In this document: positions 9,738-21,200 of the stretch, piece by piece
Numbering within the stretch: the stretch's first letter is position 1
Layout of the letters: every line of letters starts with the position of its first letter
Assembly: GCA_960531495.1 (NCBI GenBank)
Contig: CAUIJY010000071.1
Coordinates: 496,001 to 560,000 of the forward strand
Source of the DNA: Zeus faber
Taxonomy: Eukaryota; Chordata; Actinopteri; Zeiformes; Zeidae
Length of the DNA: 64,000 nt
Reading direction: 5' to 3'
The notes under the pieces: generated by a model
Database searches by the model: none
Told to the model about the DNA's origin: nothing
What the model saw: only the letters and a program-made list of their open reading frames with translations
Position numbers and translations under genes: made by a program

Positions 9738-11308
9738 GCTCATCGTTCCCTGGTTTAACCCCCCTCGCTGAAAGTGAGGTATCTAAGCTACTAACATGTA
9801 GCCGTCCCACTACCTGTCCGCTAGATCCAATCCCATCCAACCTCCTTCAAGCCATATCACCGACTATCACCCCGGCAATCACACATGTGATTAATTCTTC
9901 CCTAACTTCCGGCACCTTCCCTTCCGCTTTCAAAGCGGCTCGGGTCGCACCACTGCTCAAAAAACCCTCACTCGATCCCAATCAAGTAGGAAACTATCGG
10001 CCGGTCTCTCTCCTCCCATTCCTTTCCAAAACCTTAGAGAGGGCGGTCTCTAGACAGGTTACAGAGTACCTGTCAAGAAACAACCTTCTTGATACACTTC
10101 AATCTGGCTTCAAAAGTGGTCACTCCACTGAAACAGCCCTGTTGTCTGTGACAGAGGCCTTAAAAACTGCTAGAGCTGCTGCCAAATCCTCGGTCCTCAT
10201 TCTGCTAGACTTATCAGCTGCTTTTGACACTGTCAATCATTGCATACTCCTGTCCATACTCTCAAGCATGGGCATAACGGGCAGTGCACTTTCCTGGTTC
10301 GAATCTTACCTTACTGGGCGCTCGTTCAGTGTGACATGGCGAGGCCAGCTGTCTGTGCCTCACAACCTCACCACAGGGGTGCCCCAAGGCTCGGTGCTAG
10401 GACCCCTCCTCTTTGCCATATACACCACCTCACTGGGCCCGATCATCCGCTCACATGGCTTTTCATATCACTGCTATGCGGATGATACTCAACTCTATCT
10501 GTCCTTCCCGCCAGACGACCCTACTATCTCGACGCGGATCTCGGATTGTCTCACTGACATATCCACATGGATGAAGGATTATCATCTTCAACTAAATCTG
10601 GCGAAAACGGAACTGCTGGTCTTCCCGGCCAAACAAGGTATTTATCACAACATTGATATTAAAATCGACTCTCTATCTCTTGTTCCTACCAAGGCTGCAA
10701 GGAATCTTGGTGTCATTATTGATGACCAACTGACATTCTCGGACCATGTTGCCGCAGTCTCCCGGTCCTGCCGCTTCGCACTACTCAACATCCGAAAAGT
10801 CAGGCCGTACCCGACCCAATATGCCACTCAACTGCTGGTACAAACCTTGGTGATGTCCCGTCTCGACTACTGCAATGCCCTCTTAACAGGCTTGCCGGCC
10901 TGTGCGGTGAAGCCACTTCAGATGATACAGAATGCGGCGGCGCGACTGGTGTTCAACCAGCCAAAGAGGGCACATGTCATTCCGCTGCTCGTCGAGCTCC
11001 ACTGGTTACCTGTAGCCGCCCGCATCAAGTTCAAGTCTCTTATGCTGGCCTACAGAGTGATTGTTGGGAATGCTCCCGCCTACTTAAATGCTCTTGTAAG
11101 AGCACATGTTGCCCCCCGGATGCTGCGCTCGTCAAATGAGCGTCGCCTGGCTCTGCCGGCCATACAGCCACGGCAATCCAGGCTATTCTCATTTGTAGTT
11201 CCACGTTGGTGGAACGAGCTGCCAAAAATGACCAGAGCGGGGACCTCCCTCTCTGTCTTTAAGAAGCACCTGAAGACCCAGCTCTTCAGTGAGTACCTCC
11301 TGTCCTAA
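9674..11308 (+). CDS. L2 ORF2 protein, C-terminal part: reverse transcriptase
   Basis: This is the reverse transcriptase half of the same protein, shifted by one base. The first codon given is GTG (valine), a continuation rather than a start. Numbering from it, RT motifs run in order: NYRPVSLLP (107-115), QSGFKSGHST (143-152), motif A LLDLSAAFD with catalytic Asp179, GVPQGSVLGP (235-244), and YADD (268-271) with Asp270 and Asp271. The thumb and C-terminal region end in a WWNELP...FKKHLKTQLF block typical of CR1/L2 elements. No other frame break was found from here to the TAA at 11306-11308. With the upstream part the protein would be about 965 residues, normal for L2 ORF2. The enzyme copies the element RNA at the nicked target, recognising the 3' stem-loop. 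Frames overlapping on the other strand or phase are shadows. Confidence 0.9.
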   Translation: MAAISSQFTKQLTHNLSSPALGSSFPGLTPLAESEVSKLLTCSRPTTCPLDPIPSNLLQAISPTITPAITHVINSSLTSGTFPSAFKAARVAPLLKKPSLDPNQVGNYRPVSLLPFLSKTLERAVSRQVTEYLSRNNLLDTLQSGFKSGHSTETALLSVTEALKTARAAAKSSVLILLDLSAAFDTVNHCILLSILSSMGITGSALSWFESYLTGRSFSVTWRGQLSVPHNLTTGVPQGSVLGPLLFAIYTTSLGPIIRSHGFSYHCYADDTQLYLSFPPDDPTISTRISDCLTDISTWMKDYHLQLNLAKTELLVFPAKQGIYHNIDIKIDSLSLVPTKAARNLGVIIDDQLTFSDHVAAVSRSCRFALLNIRKVRPYPTQYATQLLVQTLVMSRLDYCNALLTGLPACAVKPLQMIQNAAARLVFNQPKRAHVIPLLVELHWLPVAARIKFKSLMLAYRVIVGNAPAYLNALVRAHVAPRMLRSSNERRLALPAIQPRQSRLFSFVVPRWWNELPKMTRAGTSLSVFKKHLKTQLFSEYLLS

Positions 11309-11462
11309 TCTACAATTACTTTGCACCACCTTGCAGTATTTATTGTTACACCAATGTTGTTGTTACACTAATCTCTGTCGCAATGTAGCTGAACGTTATT
11401 CTCCCTTGTAAGTCGCTTTGGATAAAAGCGTCTGCCAAATGACTAAATGTAATGTAATGTAA
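11309..11462 (+). other. LINE 3' UTR and TGTAA tail
   Basis: A short 3' UTR follows the stop codon. It ends in the conserved L2 3' block (GTAAGTCGCTTTGGATAAAA and onward) and three TGTAA units at 11448-11462. Several fish SINEs share this kind of tail, so the block alone would not separate LINE from SINE; here it directly follows the RT gene. The last A may be shared with the target DNA. Confidence 0.85.
11414..11430 (+). other. Conserved LINE 3' stem-loop with GGATA loop
   Basis: CGCTTT (11414-11419) pairs perfectly with AAAGCG (11425-11430) around the five-base loop GGATA. The same GGAUA pentaloop hairpin is established for eel UnaL2, where its reverse transcriptase needs it to recognise template RNA. 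Here it lies 17 bases before the TGTAA tail, as expected. Confidence 0.88.
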
Positions 11463-11477
11463 AAGATTGAAAGAAAG
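11463..11477 (+). repeat. Candidate 3' target-site duplication of the LINE
   Basis: AAGATTGAAAGAAAG follows the tail and equals 7406-7420. The flanks joined across the element resemble uninterrupted modules elsewhere in the array (for example 12527-12780). That supports a simple insertion, although the repeat background weakens the evidence from the duplication itself. Confidence 0.55.
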
Positions 11478-14400
11478 ATTGAAAGATTGAAAGATTGAAA
11501 TAAGATTGAAAGTTTGAAAGAAAGATTGAAAGAAAGATTTAAAGAAAGAAAGATTGAAATATTGAAATAAAGATTGAAAGTTTGAAAGAAAGATTGAAAG
11601 AAATATTTAAAGAAAGAAAGATTGAAAGTAAGAAAGATTGAAAGAAATATTCAAAGAAAGATTGAAAGATTGAAAGAAAGAATTAAAGAAAGATTGAAAG
11701 AAAGATTGAAAGAAAGATTGAAAGTAATAAAGATTGAAAGAAAGAATGAAAGAAAAATTGAAAGATTGAAAGATTGAAAGAAAGATTGAAAGAAAGATTT
11801 AAAGAAAGATTGAAAGACTGAAAGAAAGAATGATAAAAGATTTAAAGAAAGATTGAAAGATTGAAAGATTGAAAGAAAGATTGAAAGAAAGAAAGATTTA
11901 TAGAAAGAATGAAAGAAAGATTGAAAAAAGAAAGAAAGATTGAAAGAAAGATTGAAAGATTGAAAGAAAGAATGAAAGAAATATTGAAAGAAAGATTGAA
12001 AAAAAGAAAGAATGAAAGAAAGATGGAAAGAAAGATTGAAAGAAAGAGAGATTGAAAGAAATATTGAAAGAAAGATTGAAAGATTGAAAGAAAGATTGAA
12101 ATAAAGATTGAAAAGAATGAAAGAAAGATTGAAAGATAGATGGAAAGAAAGATTGAAAGAAAGAAAGATTGAAAGAATAACAAAAGAAAGATTGAAAGAT
12201 TGGAAGAAATATTGAAAGATAGAAAAATTGAAAGAAAGAAAGATTGAAAGAAAGAATTAAAGAAAGATTGAAAGATTGAAAGAAAGATTGAAAGAAAGAT
12301 TTAAAGAAAGAAAGATTGAAAGTAAGAAAGATTGAAAGAAATATTCAAAGAAAGATTGAAAGATTGAAAGAAAGAATGAAAGAAAGATTGAAAGAAATAT
12401 TGAAAGAAAGATTGAAAGTAATAAAGATTGAAAGAAAGAATGAAAGAAAAATTGAAAGATTGAAAGATTGAAAGAAAGATTGAAAGAAAGAAAGATTGAA
12501 AGAATAACAAAAGAAAGATTGAAAGATTGGAAGAAATATTGAAAGATAGAAAAATTGAAAGAAAGAAAGATTGAAAGAAAGAATTAAAGAAAGATTGAAA
12601 GATTGAAAGAAAGAATGAAAGAAAGATTGAAAGATTGAAATATTGAAAGAAAGAATGAAAGAAAGATTGAAAGATTGAAAGAAAGATTGAAAGAAAGATT
12701 GAAAGATTGAAATAAAGATTGAAAGTTTGAAAGAAAGATTGAAAGAAAGATTTAAAGAAAGAAAGATTGAAAGTAAGAAAGATTGAAAGAAATATTCAAA
12801 GAAAGATTGAAAGATTGAAAGAAAGAATGAAAGAAAGATTGAAAGAAAGATTGAAAGAAAGATTGAAAGTAATAAAGATTGAAAGAAAGAATGAAAGAAA
12901 AATTGAAAGATTGAAAGATTGAAAGAAAGAATGAAAGTTTGAAAGAAAGATTGAAAGAAAGATTTAAAAAAGAAAGATTGAAAGAAAGAATGAAAGAAAG
13001 ATTGAAAGATAGATGGAAAGAAAGATTGAAAGAAAGAAAGATTGAAAGAATAACGAAAGAAAGATTGAAAGATTGGAAGAAATATTGAAAGATAGAAAAA
13101 TTGAAAGAAAGAAAGATTGAAAGAAAGAATTAAAGAAAGATTGAAAGATTGAAAGAAAGAATGAAAGAAAGATTGAAAGATTGAAATATTGAAATATTGA
13201 AAGAAAGAATGAAGAAAGACTGAAAGATTGAAAGAAAGATTGAAAAAAAGATTGAAAGACTGAAAGAAAGAATGAAAGAAAGATTGAAAGATTAAACAAT
13301 TGAAAGAAAGTTTGCAAGAAAGATTGAAAAAAGAAAGATTGAAAGAAAGAATGAAAGAAAGATTGAAAGATAGATGGAAAGAAAGATTGAAAGAAAGAAA
13401 GATTGAAAGAATAACAAAAGAAAGATTGAAAGATTGGAAGAAATATTGAAAGATAGAAAAATTGAAAGAAAGAAAGATTGAAAGAAAGAATTAAAGAAAG
13501 ATTGAAAGATTGAAAGAAAGAATGAAAGAAAGATTGAAAGATTGAAATATTGAAAGAAAGAATGAAAGAAAGATTGAAAGATTGAAAGAAAGATTGAAAG
13601 AAAGATTGAAAGATTGAAAGATTGAAATAAAGATTGAAAGTTTGAAAGAAAGATTGAAAGAAAGAAAGATTGAAAGAAATATTCAAAGAAAGATTGAAAG
13701 ATTGAAAGAAAGAATGAAAGAAAGATTGAAAGAAAGATTGAAAGAAAGATTGAAAGTAATAAAGATTGAAAGAAAGAATGAAAGAAAAATTGAAAGATTG
13801 AAAGATTGAAAGAAAGATTGAAAGAAAGAAAGATTGAAAGAATAACAAAAGAAAGATTGAAAGATTGGAAGAAATATTGAAAGATAGAAAAATTGAAAGA
13901 AAGAATGAAAGAAAGATTGAAAGATTGAAATATTGAAAGAAAGAATGAAAGACAGATTGAAAGATTGAAAGAAAGATTGAAAGAAAGATTGAAAGATTGA
14001 AAGAAAGAATGAAAGAAAGATTTAAAAAAAGATTGAAAAAAAGAAAGATTGAAAGACTGAAGGAAAAAATGAAAGAAAGATGGAAAGAAAGATTGAAAGA
14101 AAGAAAGATTGAAAGAAATATTGAAAGAAAGATTGAAAGATTGAAAGAAGGAATGAATGAAAGATTGAAAGATTGAAAGATTGAAAGATTGAATGAAAGA
14201 ATGAAAGACTGAAAGAACGATTGAAAGAAAGATTGAAAGAAAGATTGAAAGAAAGAATGAAAGAAAGATTGAAATAAAGAATGAAAGAAAGATTGAAAGA
14301 AAGATAGAAAGAAAGATTGAAAGAAAGAAAGATTGAAAGATTGAATGATTGAAAGAAAGACTGAAAGAAAGAATGACAGACAGAAAGATTGAAAGAAAGA

Positions 14401-17400
14401 ATGAAAGAAAGATTGAAAAAAAGATTGAATGACTGAAAGAAAGAATGAAAGACAGATTGAAAGAGAGATTGAAAGAAAGAAAGATTGAAAGAAATAACAA
14501 AAGAAAGATTGAAAGAAATAATGAAAGAAAGATTGAACGATTGGAAGAAATATTGAAAGATAAAAAAATGAAAAGTAAGAAAGATTGAAAGAAAGAATGA
14601 AAGAAGGATTGAAAGATTGAAAGAAAGAATGAAAGAAAGATTGAAAGATTGAAATATTGAAAGAAAGAATGAAAGAAAGATTGAAAGATTGAAAGAAAGA
14701 TTGAAAGAAAGATTGAAAGAAAGAATGAAAGAATGAAAGAAAAATTGACAGATTGAAAGAAATATTGAAAAAAGAAAGATTGAAAGAAAGAATGAAAGAA
14801 TGAAAGAAAAATTGACAGATTGAAAGAAATATTGAAAAAAGAAAGATTGAAAGAAAGAATGAAAGAAAGATTGAAAGATTAAAAGAAAGAATGAAAGAAA
14901 AATTGAAAGATTGAAAGATTGAAAGAAAGATTGAAAGAAAGATTTAAAGAAAGATTGAAAGACTGAAAGAAAGAATGAATAAAAGAATTAAAGAAAGATT
15001 GAAAGATTGAAAGATTGAAAGAAAGATTGAAAGAAAGAAAGATTTATAGAAAGAATGAAAGAAAGATTGAAAAAAGAAAGAAAGAATGAAAGAAAGATTG
15101 AAAGAATGATTGAAAGAAAGAATAAAAGAAAGAATAAAAGAAAGATTTAAAAAAAGATTGAAAAAAAGAAAGATTGAAAGAAAGATTGAAAGACTGAAGG
15201 AAAGAATGAAAGAAAGATGGAAAGAAAGATGGAAAGAAAGATTGAAAGAAAGAAAGATTGAAAGAAATATTGAAAGAAAGATTGAAAGATTGAAAGAAAG
15301 ATTGAAATAAAGATTGAAAGAATGAAAGAAAGATTGAAAGATTGATAGAAAGAAAGGTTGAAAGAAAGAAAGATTGAAAGAATAACAAAAGAAAGATTGA
15401 AAGATTGGAAGAAATATTGAAAGATATAAAAATTGAAAGAAAGAAAGATTGAAAGATAGATGGAAAGAAAGATTGAAAGAAAGAAAGATTGAAAGAATAA
15501 CAAAAGAAAGATTGAAAGATTGGAAGAAATATTGAAAGATAGAAAAATTGAAAGAAAGAAAGATTGAAAGAAAGAATTAAAGAAAGATTGAAAGATTGAA
15601 AGAAAGATTGAAAGAAAGATTTAAAGAAAGAAAGATTGAAAGTAAGAAAGATTGAAAGAAATATTCAAAGAAAGATTGAAAGTAATAAAGATTGAAAGAA
15701 AGAATGAAAGAAAAATTGAAAGATTGAAAGATTGAAAGAAAGATTGAAAGAAAGAAAGATTGAAAGAATAACAAAAGAAAGATTGAAAGATTGGAAGAAA
15801 TATTGAAAGATAGAAAAATTGAAAGAAAGAAAGATTGAAAGAAAGAATTAAAGAAAGATTGAAAGATTGAAAGAAAGAATGAAAGAAAGATTGAAAGATT
15901 GAAATATTGAAAGAAAGAATGAAAGAAAGATTGAAAGATTGAAAGAAAGATTGAAAGAAAGATTGAAAGATTGAAATAAAGATTGAAAGTTTGAAAGAAA
16001 GATTGAAAGAAAGATTTAAAGAAAGAAAGATTGAAAGTAAGAAAGGTTGAAAGAAATATTCAAAGAAAGATTGAAAGATTGAAAGAAAGAATGAAAGAAA
16101 GATTGAAAGAAAGATTGAAAGTAATAAAGATTGAAAGAAAGAATGAAAGAAAAATTGAAAGATTGAAAGATTGAAAGAAAGAATGAAAGTTTGAAAGAGA
16201 GATTGAAAGAAAGATTTAAAAAAGAAAGATTGAAAGAAAGAATGAAAGAAAGATTGAAAGATAGATGGAAAGAAAGATTGAAAGAAAGAAAGATTGAAAG
16301 AATAACGAAAGAAAGATTGAAAGATTGGAAGAAATATTGAAAGATAGAAAAATTGAAAGAAAGAAAGATTGAAAGAAAGAATTAAAGAAAGATTGAAAGA
16401 TTGAAAGAAAGAATGAAAGAAAGATTGAAAGATTGAAATATTGAAATATTGAAAGAAAGAATGAAAAAAGACTGAAAGATTGAAAGAAAGATTGAAAAAA
16501 AGATTGAAAGACTGAAAGAAAGAATGAAAGAAAGATTGAAAGATTAAACAATTGAAAGAAAGTTTGCAAGAAAGATTGAAAAAAGAAAGATTGAAAGAAA
16601 GAATGAAAGAAAGATTGAAAGATAGATGGAAAGAAAGATTGAAAGAAAGAAAGATTGAAAGAATAACAAAAGAAAGATTGAAAGATTGGAAGAAATATTG
16701 AAAGATAGAAAAATTGAAAGAAAGAAAGATTGAAAGAAAGAATTAAAGAAAGATTGAAAGATTGAAAGAAAGAATGAAAGAAAGATTGAAAGATTGAAAT
16801 ATTGAAAGAAAGAATGAAAGAAAGATTGAAAGATTGAAAGAAAGATTGAAAGAAAGATTGAAAGATTGAAAGATTGAAATAAAGATTGAAAGTTTGAAAG
16901 AAAGATTGAAAGAAAGATTTAAAGAAAGAAAGATTGAAAGTAAGAAAGATTTAAAGAAATATTCAAAGAAAGATTGAAAGATTGAAAGAAAGAATGAAAG
17001 AAAGATTGAAAGAAAGATTGAAAGAAAGATTGAAAGTAATAAAGATTGAAAGAAAGAATGAAAGAAAAATTGAAAGATTGAAAGATTGAAAGAAAGATTG
17101 AAAGAAAGAAAGATTGAAAGAATAACAAAAGAAAGATTGAAAGATTGGAAGAAATATTGAAAGATAGAAAAATTGAAAGAAAGAATGAAAGAAAGATTGA
17201 AAGATTGAAATATTGAAAGAAAGAATGAAAGAAAGATTGAAAGATTGAAAGAAAGATTGAAAGAAAGATTGAAAGATTGAAAGAAAGAATGAAAGAAAGA
17301 TTTAAAAAAAGATTGAAAAAAAGAAAGATTGAAAGACTGAAGGAAAAAATGAAAGAAAGATGGAAAGAAAGATTGAAAGAAAGAAAGATTGAAAGAAATA

Positions 17401-18219
17401 TTGAAAGAAAGATTGAAAGATTGAAAGAAGGAATGAATGAAAGATTGAAAGATTGAAAGATTGAAAGATTGAAAGAAAGAATGAAAGACTGAAAGAACGA
17501 TTGAAAGAAAGATTGAAAGAAAGATTGAAAGAAAGAATGAAAGAAAGATTGAAAGATAGATGGAAAGAAAGATTGAAAGAAAGAAAGATTGAAAGAATAA
17601 CAAAAGAAAGATTGAAAGATTGGAAGAAATATTGAAAGATAGAAAAATTGAAAGAAAGAAAGATTGAAAGAAAGAATTAAAGAAAGATTGAAAGATTGAA
17701 AGAAAGATTGAAAGAAAGATTTAAAGAAAGAAAGATTGAAAGTAAGAAAGATTGAAAGAAATATTCAAAGAAAGATTGAAAGATTGAAAGAAAGAATGAA
17801 AGAAAGATTGAAAGAAATATTGAAAGAAAGATTGAAAGTAATAAAGATTGAAAGAAAGAATGAAAGAAAAATTGAAAGATTGAAAGATTGAAAGAAAGAT
17901 TGAAAGAAAGAAAGATTGAAAGAATAACAAAAGAAAGATTGAAAGATTGGAAGAAATATTGAAAGATAGAAAAATTGAAAGAAAGAAAGATTGAAAGAAA
18001 GAATTAAAGAAAGATTGAAAGATTGAAAGAAAGAATGAAAGAAAGATTGAAAGATTGAAATATTGAAAGAAAGAATGAAAGAAAGATTGAAAGATTGAAA
18101 GAAAGATTGAAAGAAAGATTGAAAGATTGAAATAAAGATTGAAAGTTTGAAAGAAAGATTGAAAGAAAGATTTAAAGAAAGAAAGATTGAAAGTAAGAAA
18201 GGTTGAAAGAAATATTCAA
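11463..18219. repeat. Tetranucleotide array, right of LINE, with 5.4-kb and 2.17-kb internal repeats
   Basis: The array resumes directly after the LINE. Blocks here recur downstream. Sequence around 12.2-13.9 kb returns at 17.6-19.3 kb at an offset of 5,420 bp; around 14.5 kb the offset is 5,448 and around 15.0 kb it is 5,512. The segment about 15.9-17.4 kb returns about 2,168 bp later (18.1-19.6 kb). The changing offsets show small indels between copies. The GAATAACAAAAG signature is dense here, for example near 12174, 12502, 13048, 13410, 15381, 16309, 16659 and 17596. No genes or unique DNA are visible. Confidence 0.9.
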
Positions 18220-21200
18220 AGAAAGATTGAAAGATTGAAAGAAAGAATGAAAGAAAGATTGAAAGAAAGATTGAAAGAAAGATTGAAAGTAATAAAGATT
18301 GAAAGAAAGAATGAAAGAAAAATTGAAAGATTGAAAGATTGAAAGAAAGAATGAAAGTTTGAAAGAGAGATTGAAAGAAAGATTTAAAAAAGAAAGATTG
18401 AAAGAAAGAATGAAAGAAAGATTGAAAGATAGATGGAAAGAAAGATTGAAAGAAAGAAAGATTGAAAGAATAACGAAAGAAAGATTGAAAGATTGGAAGA
18501 AATATTGAAAGATAGAAAAATTGAAAGAAAGAAAGATTGAAAGAAAGAATTAAAGAAAGATTGAAAGATTGAAAGAAAGAATGAAAGAAAGATTGAAAGA
18601 TTGAAATATTGAAATATTGAAAGAAAGAATGAAGAAAGACTGAAAGATTGAAAGAAAGATTGAAAAAAAGATTGAAAGACTGAAAGAAAGAATGAAAGAA
18701 AGATTGAAAGATTAAACAATTGAAAGAAAGTTTGCAAGAAAGATTGAAAAAAGAAAGATTGAAAGAAAGAATGAAAGAAAGATTGAAAGATAGATGGAAA
18801 GAAAGATTGAAAGAAAGAAAGATTGAAAGAATAACAAAAGAAAGATTGAAAGATTGGAAGAAATATTGAAAGATAGAAAAATTGAAAGAAAGAAAGATTG
18901 AAAGAAAGAATTAAAGAAAGATTGAAAGATTGAAAGAAAGAATGAAAGAAAGATTGAAAGATTGAAATATTGAAAGAAAGAATGAAAGAAAGATTGAAAG
19001 ATTGAAAGAAAGATTGAAAGAAAGATTGAAAGATTGAAAGATTGAAATAAAGATTGAAAGTTTGAAAGAAAGATTGAAAGAAAGATTTAAAGAAAGAAAG
19101 ATTGAAAGTAAGAAAGATTTAAAGAAATATCCAAAGAAAGATTGAAAGATTGAAAGAAAGAATGAAAGAAAGATTGAAAGAAAGATTGAAAGAAAGATTG
19201 AAAGTAATAAAGATTGAAAGAAAGAATGAAAGAAAAATTGAAAGATTGAAAGATTGAAAGAAAGATTGAAAGAAAGAAAGATTGAAAGAATAACAAAAGA
19301 AAGATTGAAAGATTGGAAGAAATATTGAAAGATAGAACAATTGAAAGAAAGAATGAAAGAAAGATTGAAAGATTGAAATATTGAAAGAAAGAATGAAAGA
19401 AAGATTGAAAGATTGAAAGAAAGATTGAAAGAAAGATTGAAAGATTGAAAGAAAGAATGAAAGAAAGATTTAAAAAAAGATTGAAAAAAAGAAAGATTGA
19501 AAGACTGAAGGAAAAAATGAAAGAAAGATGGAAAGAAAGATTGAAAGAAAGAAAGATTGAAAGAAATATTGAAAGAAAGATTGAAAGATTGAAAGAAGGA
19601 ATGAATGAAAGATTGAAAGATTGAAAGATTGAAAGATTGAAAGAAAGAATGAAAGACTGAAAGAACGATTGAAAGAAAGATTGAAAGAAAGATTGAAAGA
19701 AAGAATGAAAGAAAGATTGAAATAAAGAATGAAAGAAAGATTGAAAGAAAGATAGAAAGAAAGATTGAAAGAAAGAAAGATTGAAAGATTGAATGATTGA
19801 AAGAAAGACTGAAAGAAAGAATGACAGACAGAAAGATTGAAAGAAAGAATGAAAGAAAGATTGAAAAAAAGATTGAATGACTGAAAGAAAGAATGAAAGA
19901 CAGATTGAAAGAGAGATTGAAAGAAAGAAAGATTGAAAGAAATAACAAAAGAAAGATTGAAAGAAATAATGAAAGAAAGATTGAACGATTGGAAGAAATA
20001 TTGAAAGATAAAAAAATGAAAAGTAAGAAAGATTGAAAGAAAGAATGAAAGAAAGATTGAAAGATTGAAAGAAAGAATGAAAGAAAGATTGAAAGATTGA
20101 AATATTGAAAGAAAGAATGAAAGAAAGATTGAAAGATTGAAAGAAAGATTGAAAGAAAGATTGAAAGAAAGAATGAAAGAATGAAAGAAAAATTGACAGA
20201 TTGAAAGAAATATTGAAAAAAGAAAGATTGAAAGAAAGAATGAAAGAATGAAAGAAAAATTGACAGATTGAAAGAAATATTGAAAAAAGAAAGATTGAAA
20301 GAAAGAATGAAAGAAAGATTGAAAGAAAGATGGAAAGAAAGATTGAAAGTAAGAAAGATTGAAAGAAAGAATGAAAGAAAGATTGAAAGATTAAAAGAAA
20401 GAATGAAAGAAAAATTGAAAGATTGAAAGATTGAAAGAAAGATTGAAAGAAAGATTTAAAGAAAGATTGAAAGACTGAAAGAAAGAATGAATAAAAGAAT
20501 TAAAGAAAGATTGAAAGATTGAAAGATTGAAAGAAAGATTGAAAGAAAGAAAGATTTATAGAAAGAATGAAAGAAAGATTGAAAAAAGAAAGAAAGAATG
20601 AAAGAAAGATTGAAAGAATGATTGAAAGAAAGAATAAAAGAAAGAATAAAAGAAAGAAAGATTGAAAGAAAGATGGAAAGAAAGATTGAAAGATTTAAAG
20701 AAAGAGTGAAAGAAAGATTGAAAGAAAGATGGAAAGAAAGATTGAAAGAAAGAAAGATTGAAAGAAATAATGAAAGAAAGATTGAACGATTGGACGAAAT
20801 TTTGAAAGATAGAAAAATTGAAAGTAAGAAAGATTGAAAGAAAGAATGAAAGAAAGATTGAAAGATTGAAAGAAAGAATGAAAGAAAGATTGAAAGATTG
20901 AAATATTGAAAGAAAGAATGAAAAAAAGATTGAAAGACTGAAAGAAAGAATGAAAGAAAGATTGAAAGATTAAACAATTGAAAGAAAGTTTGCAAGAAAG
21001 TTTGAAAAAAGAAAGATTGAAAGAAAGAATGAAAGAAAGATTGAAAGATAGATGGATAGAAAGATTGAAAGAAAGAAAGATTGAAAGAATAACAAAAGAA
21101 AGATTGAAAGATTGGAAGAAATATTGAAAGATAGAAAAATTGAAAGTAAGAAAGATTGAAAGAAAGAATTAAAGAAAGATTGAAAGATTGAAAGAAAGAA

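Larger units (their letters stand above)
7421..11462 (+). mobile_element. L2-clade (UnaL2-like) non-LTR retrotransposon, apparently full length
   Basis: This 4.04-kb insertion of ordinary base composition sits in the tetranucleotide array. Its order is a tandem 5' UTR (7421-8411), an endonuclease-reverse transcriptase frame (8412-11308), a 153-bp 3' UTR with a conserved stem-loop (11414-11430), and three TGTAA repeats as tail (11448-11462). L2 elements insert by target-primed reverse transcription and end in short tandem repeats rather than poly(A); the tail agrees with that. The encoded protein, the GGATA hairpin loop and the TGTAA tail fit the eel UnaL2 type. The frame is interrupted once by a one-base shift near 9671-9674; otherwise both catalytic domains look intact, so the copy is probably young. 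No separate ORF1 is visible upstream. A CR1/Rex1 relative is the main alternative, made unlikely by the 3' end. Confidence 0.93.

Noticed and set aside
10240-10485. Plus-strand frame overlapping the RT region.
   Set aside because: Other-phase shadow of the RT frame, which holds all the motifs.
7406-11477. Treating the 15-16-bp flank match as firm proof of a target-site duplication.
   Set aside because: The same word occurs very often in the array, so the match is expected by chance; it is kept only as a candidate.
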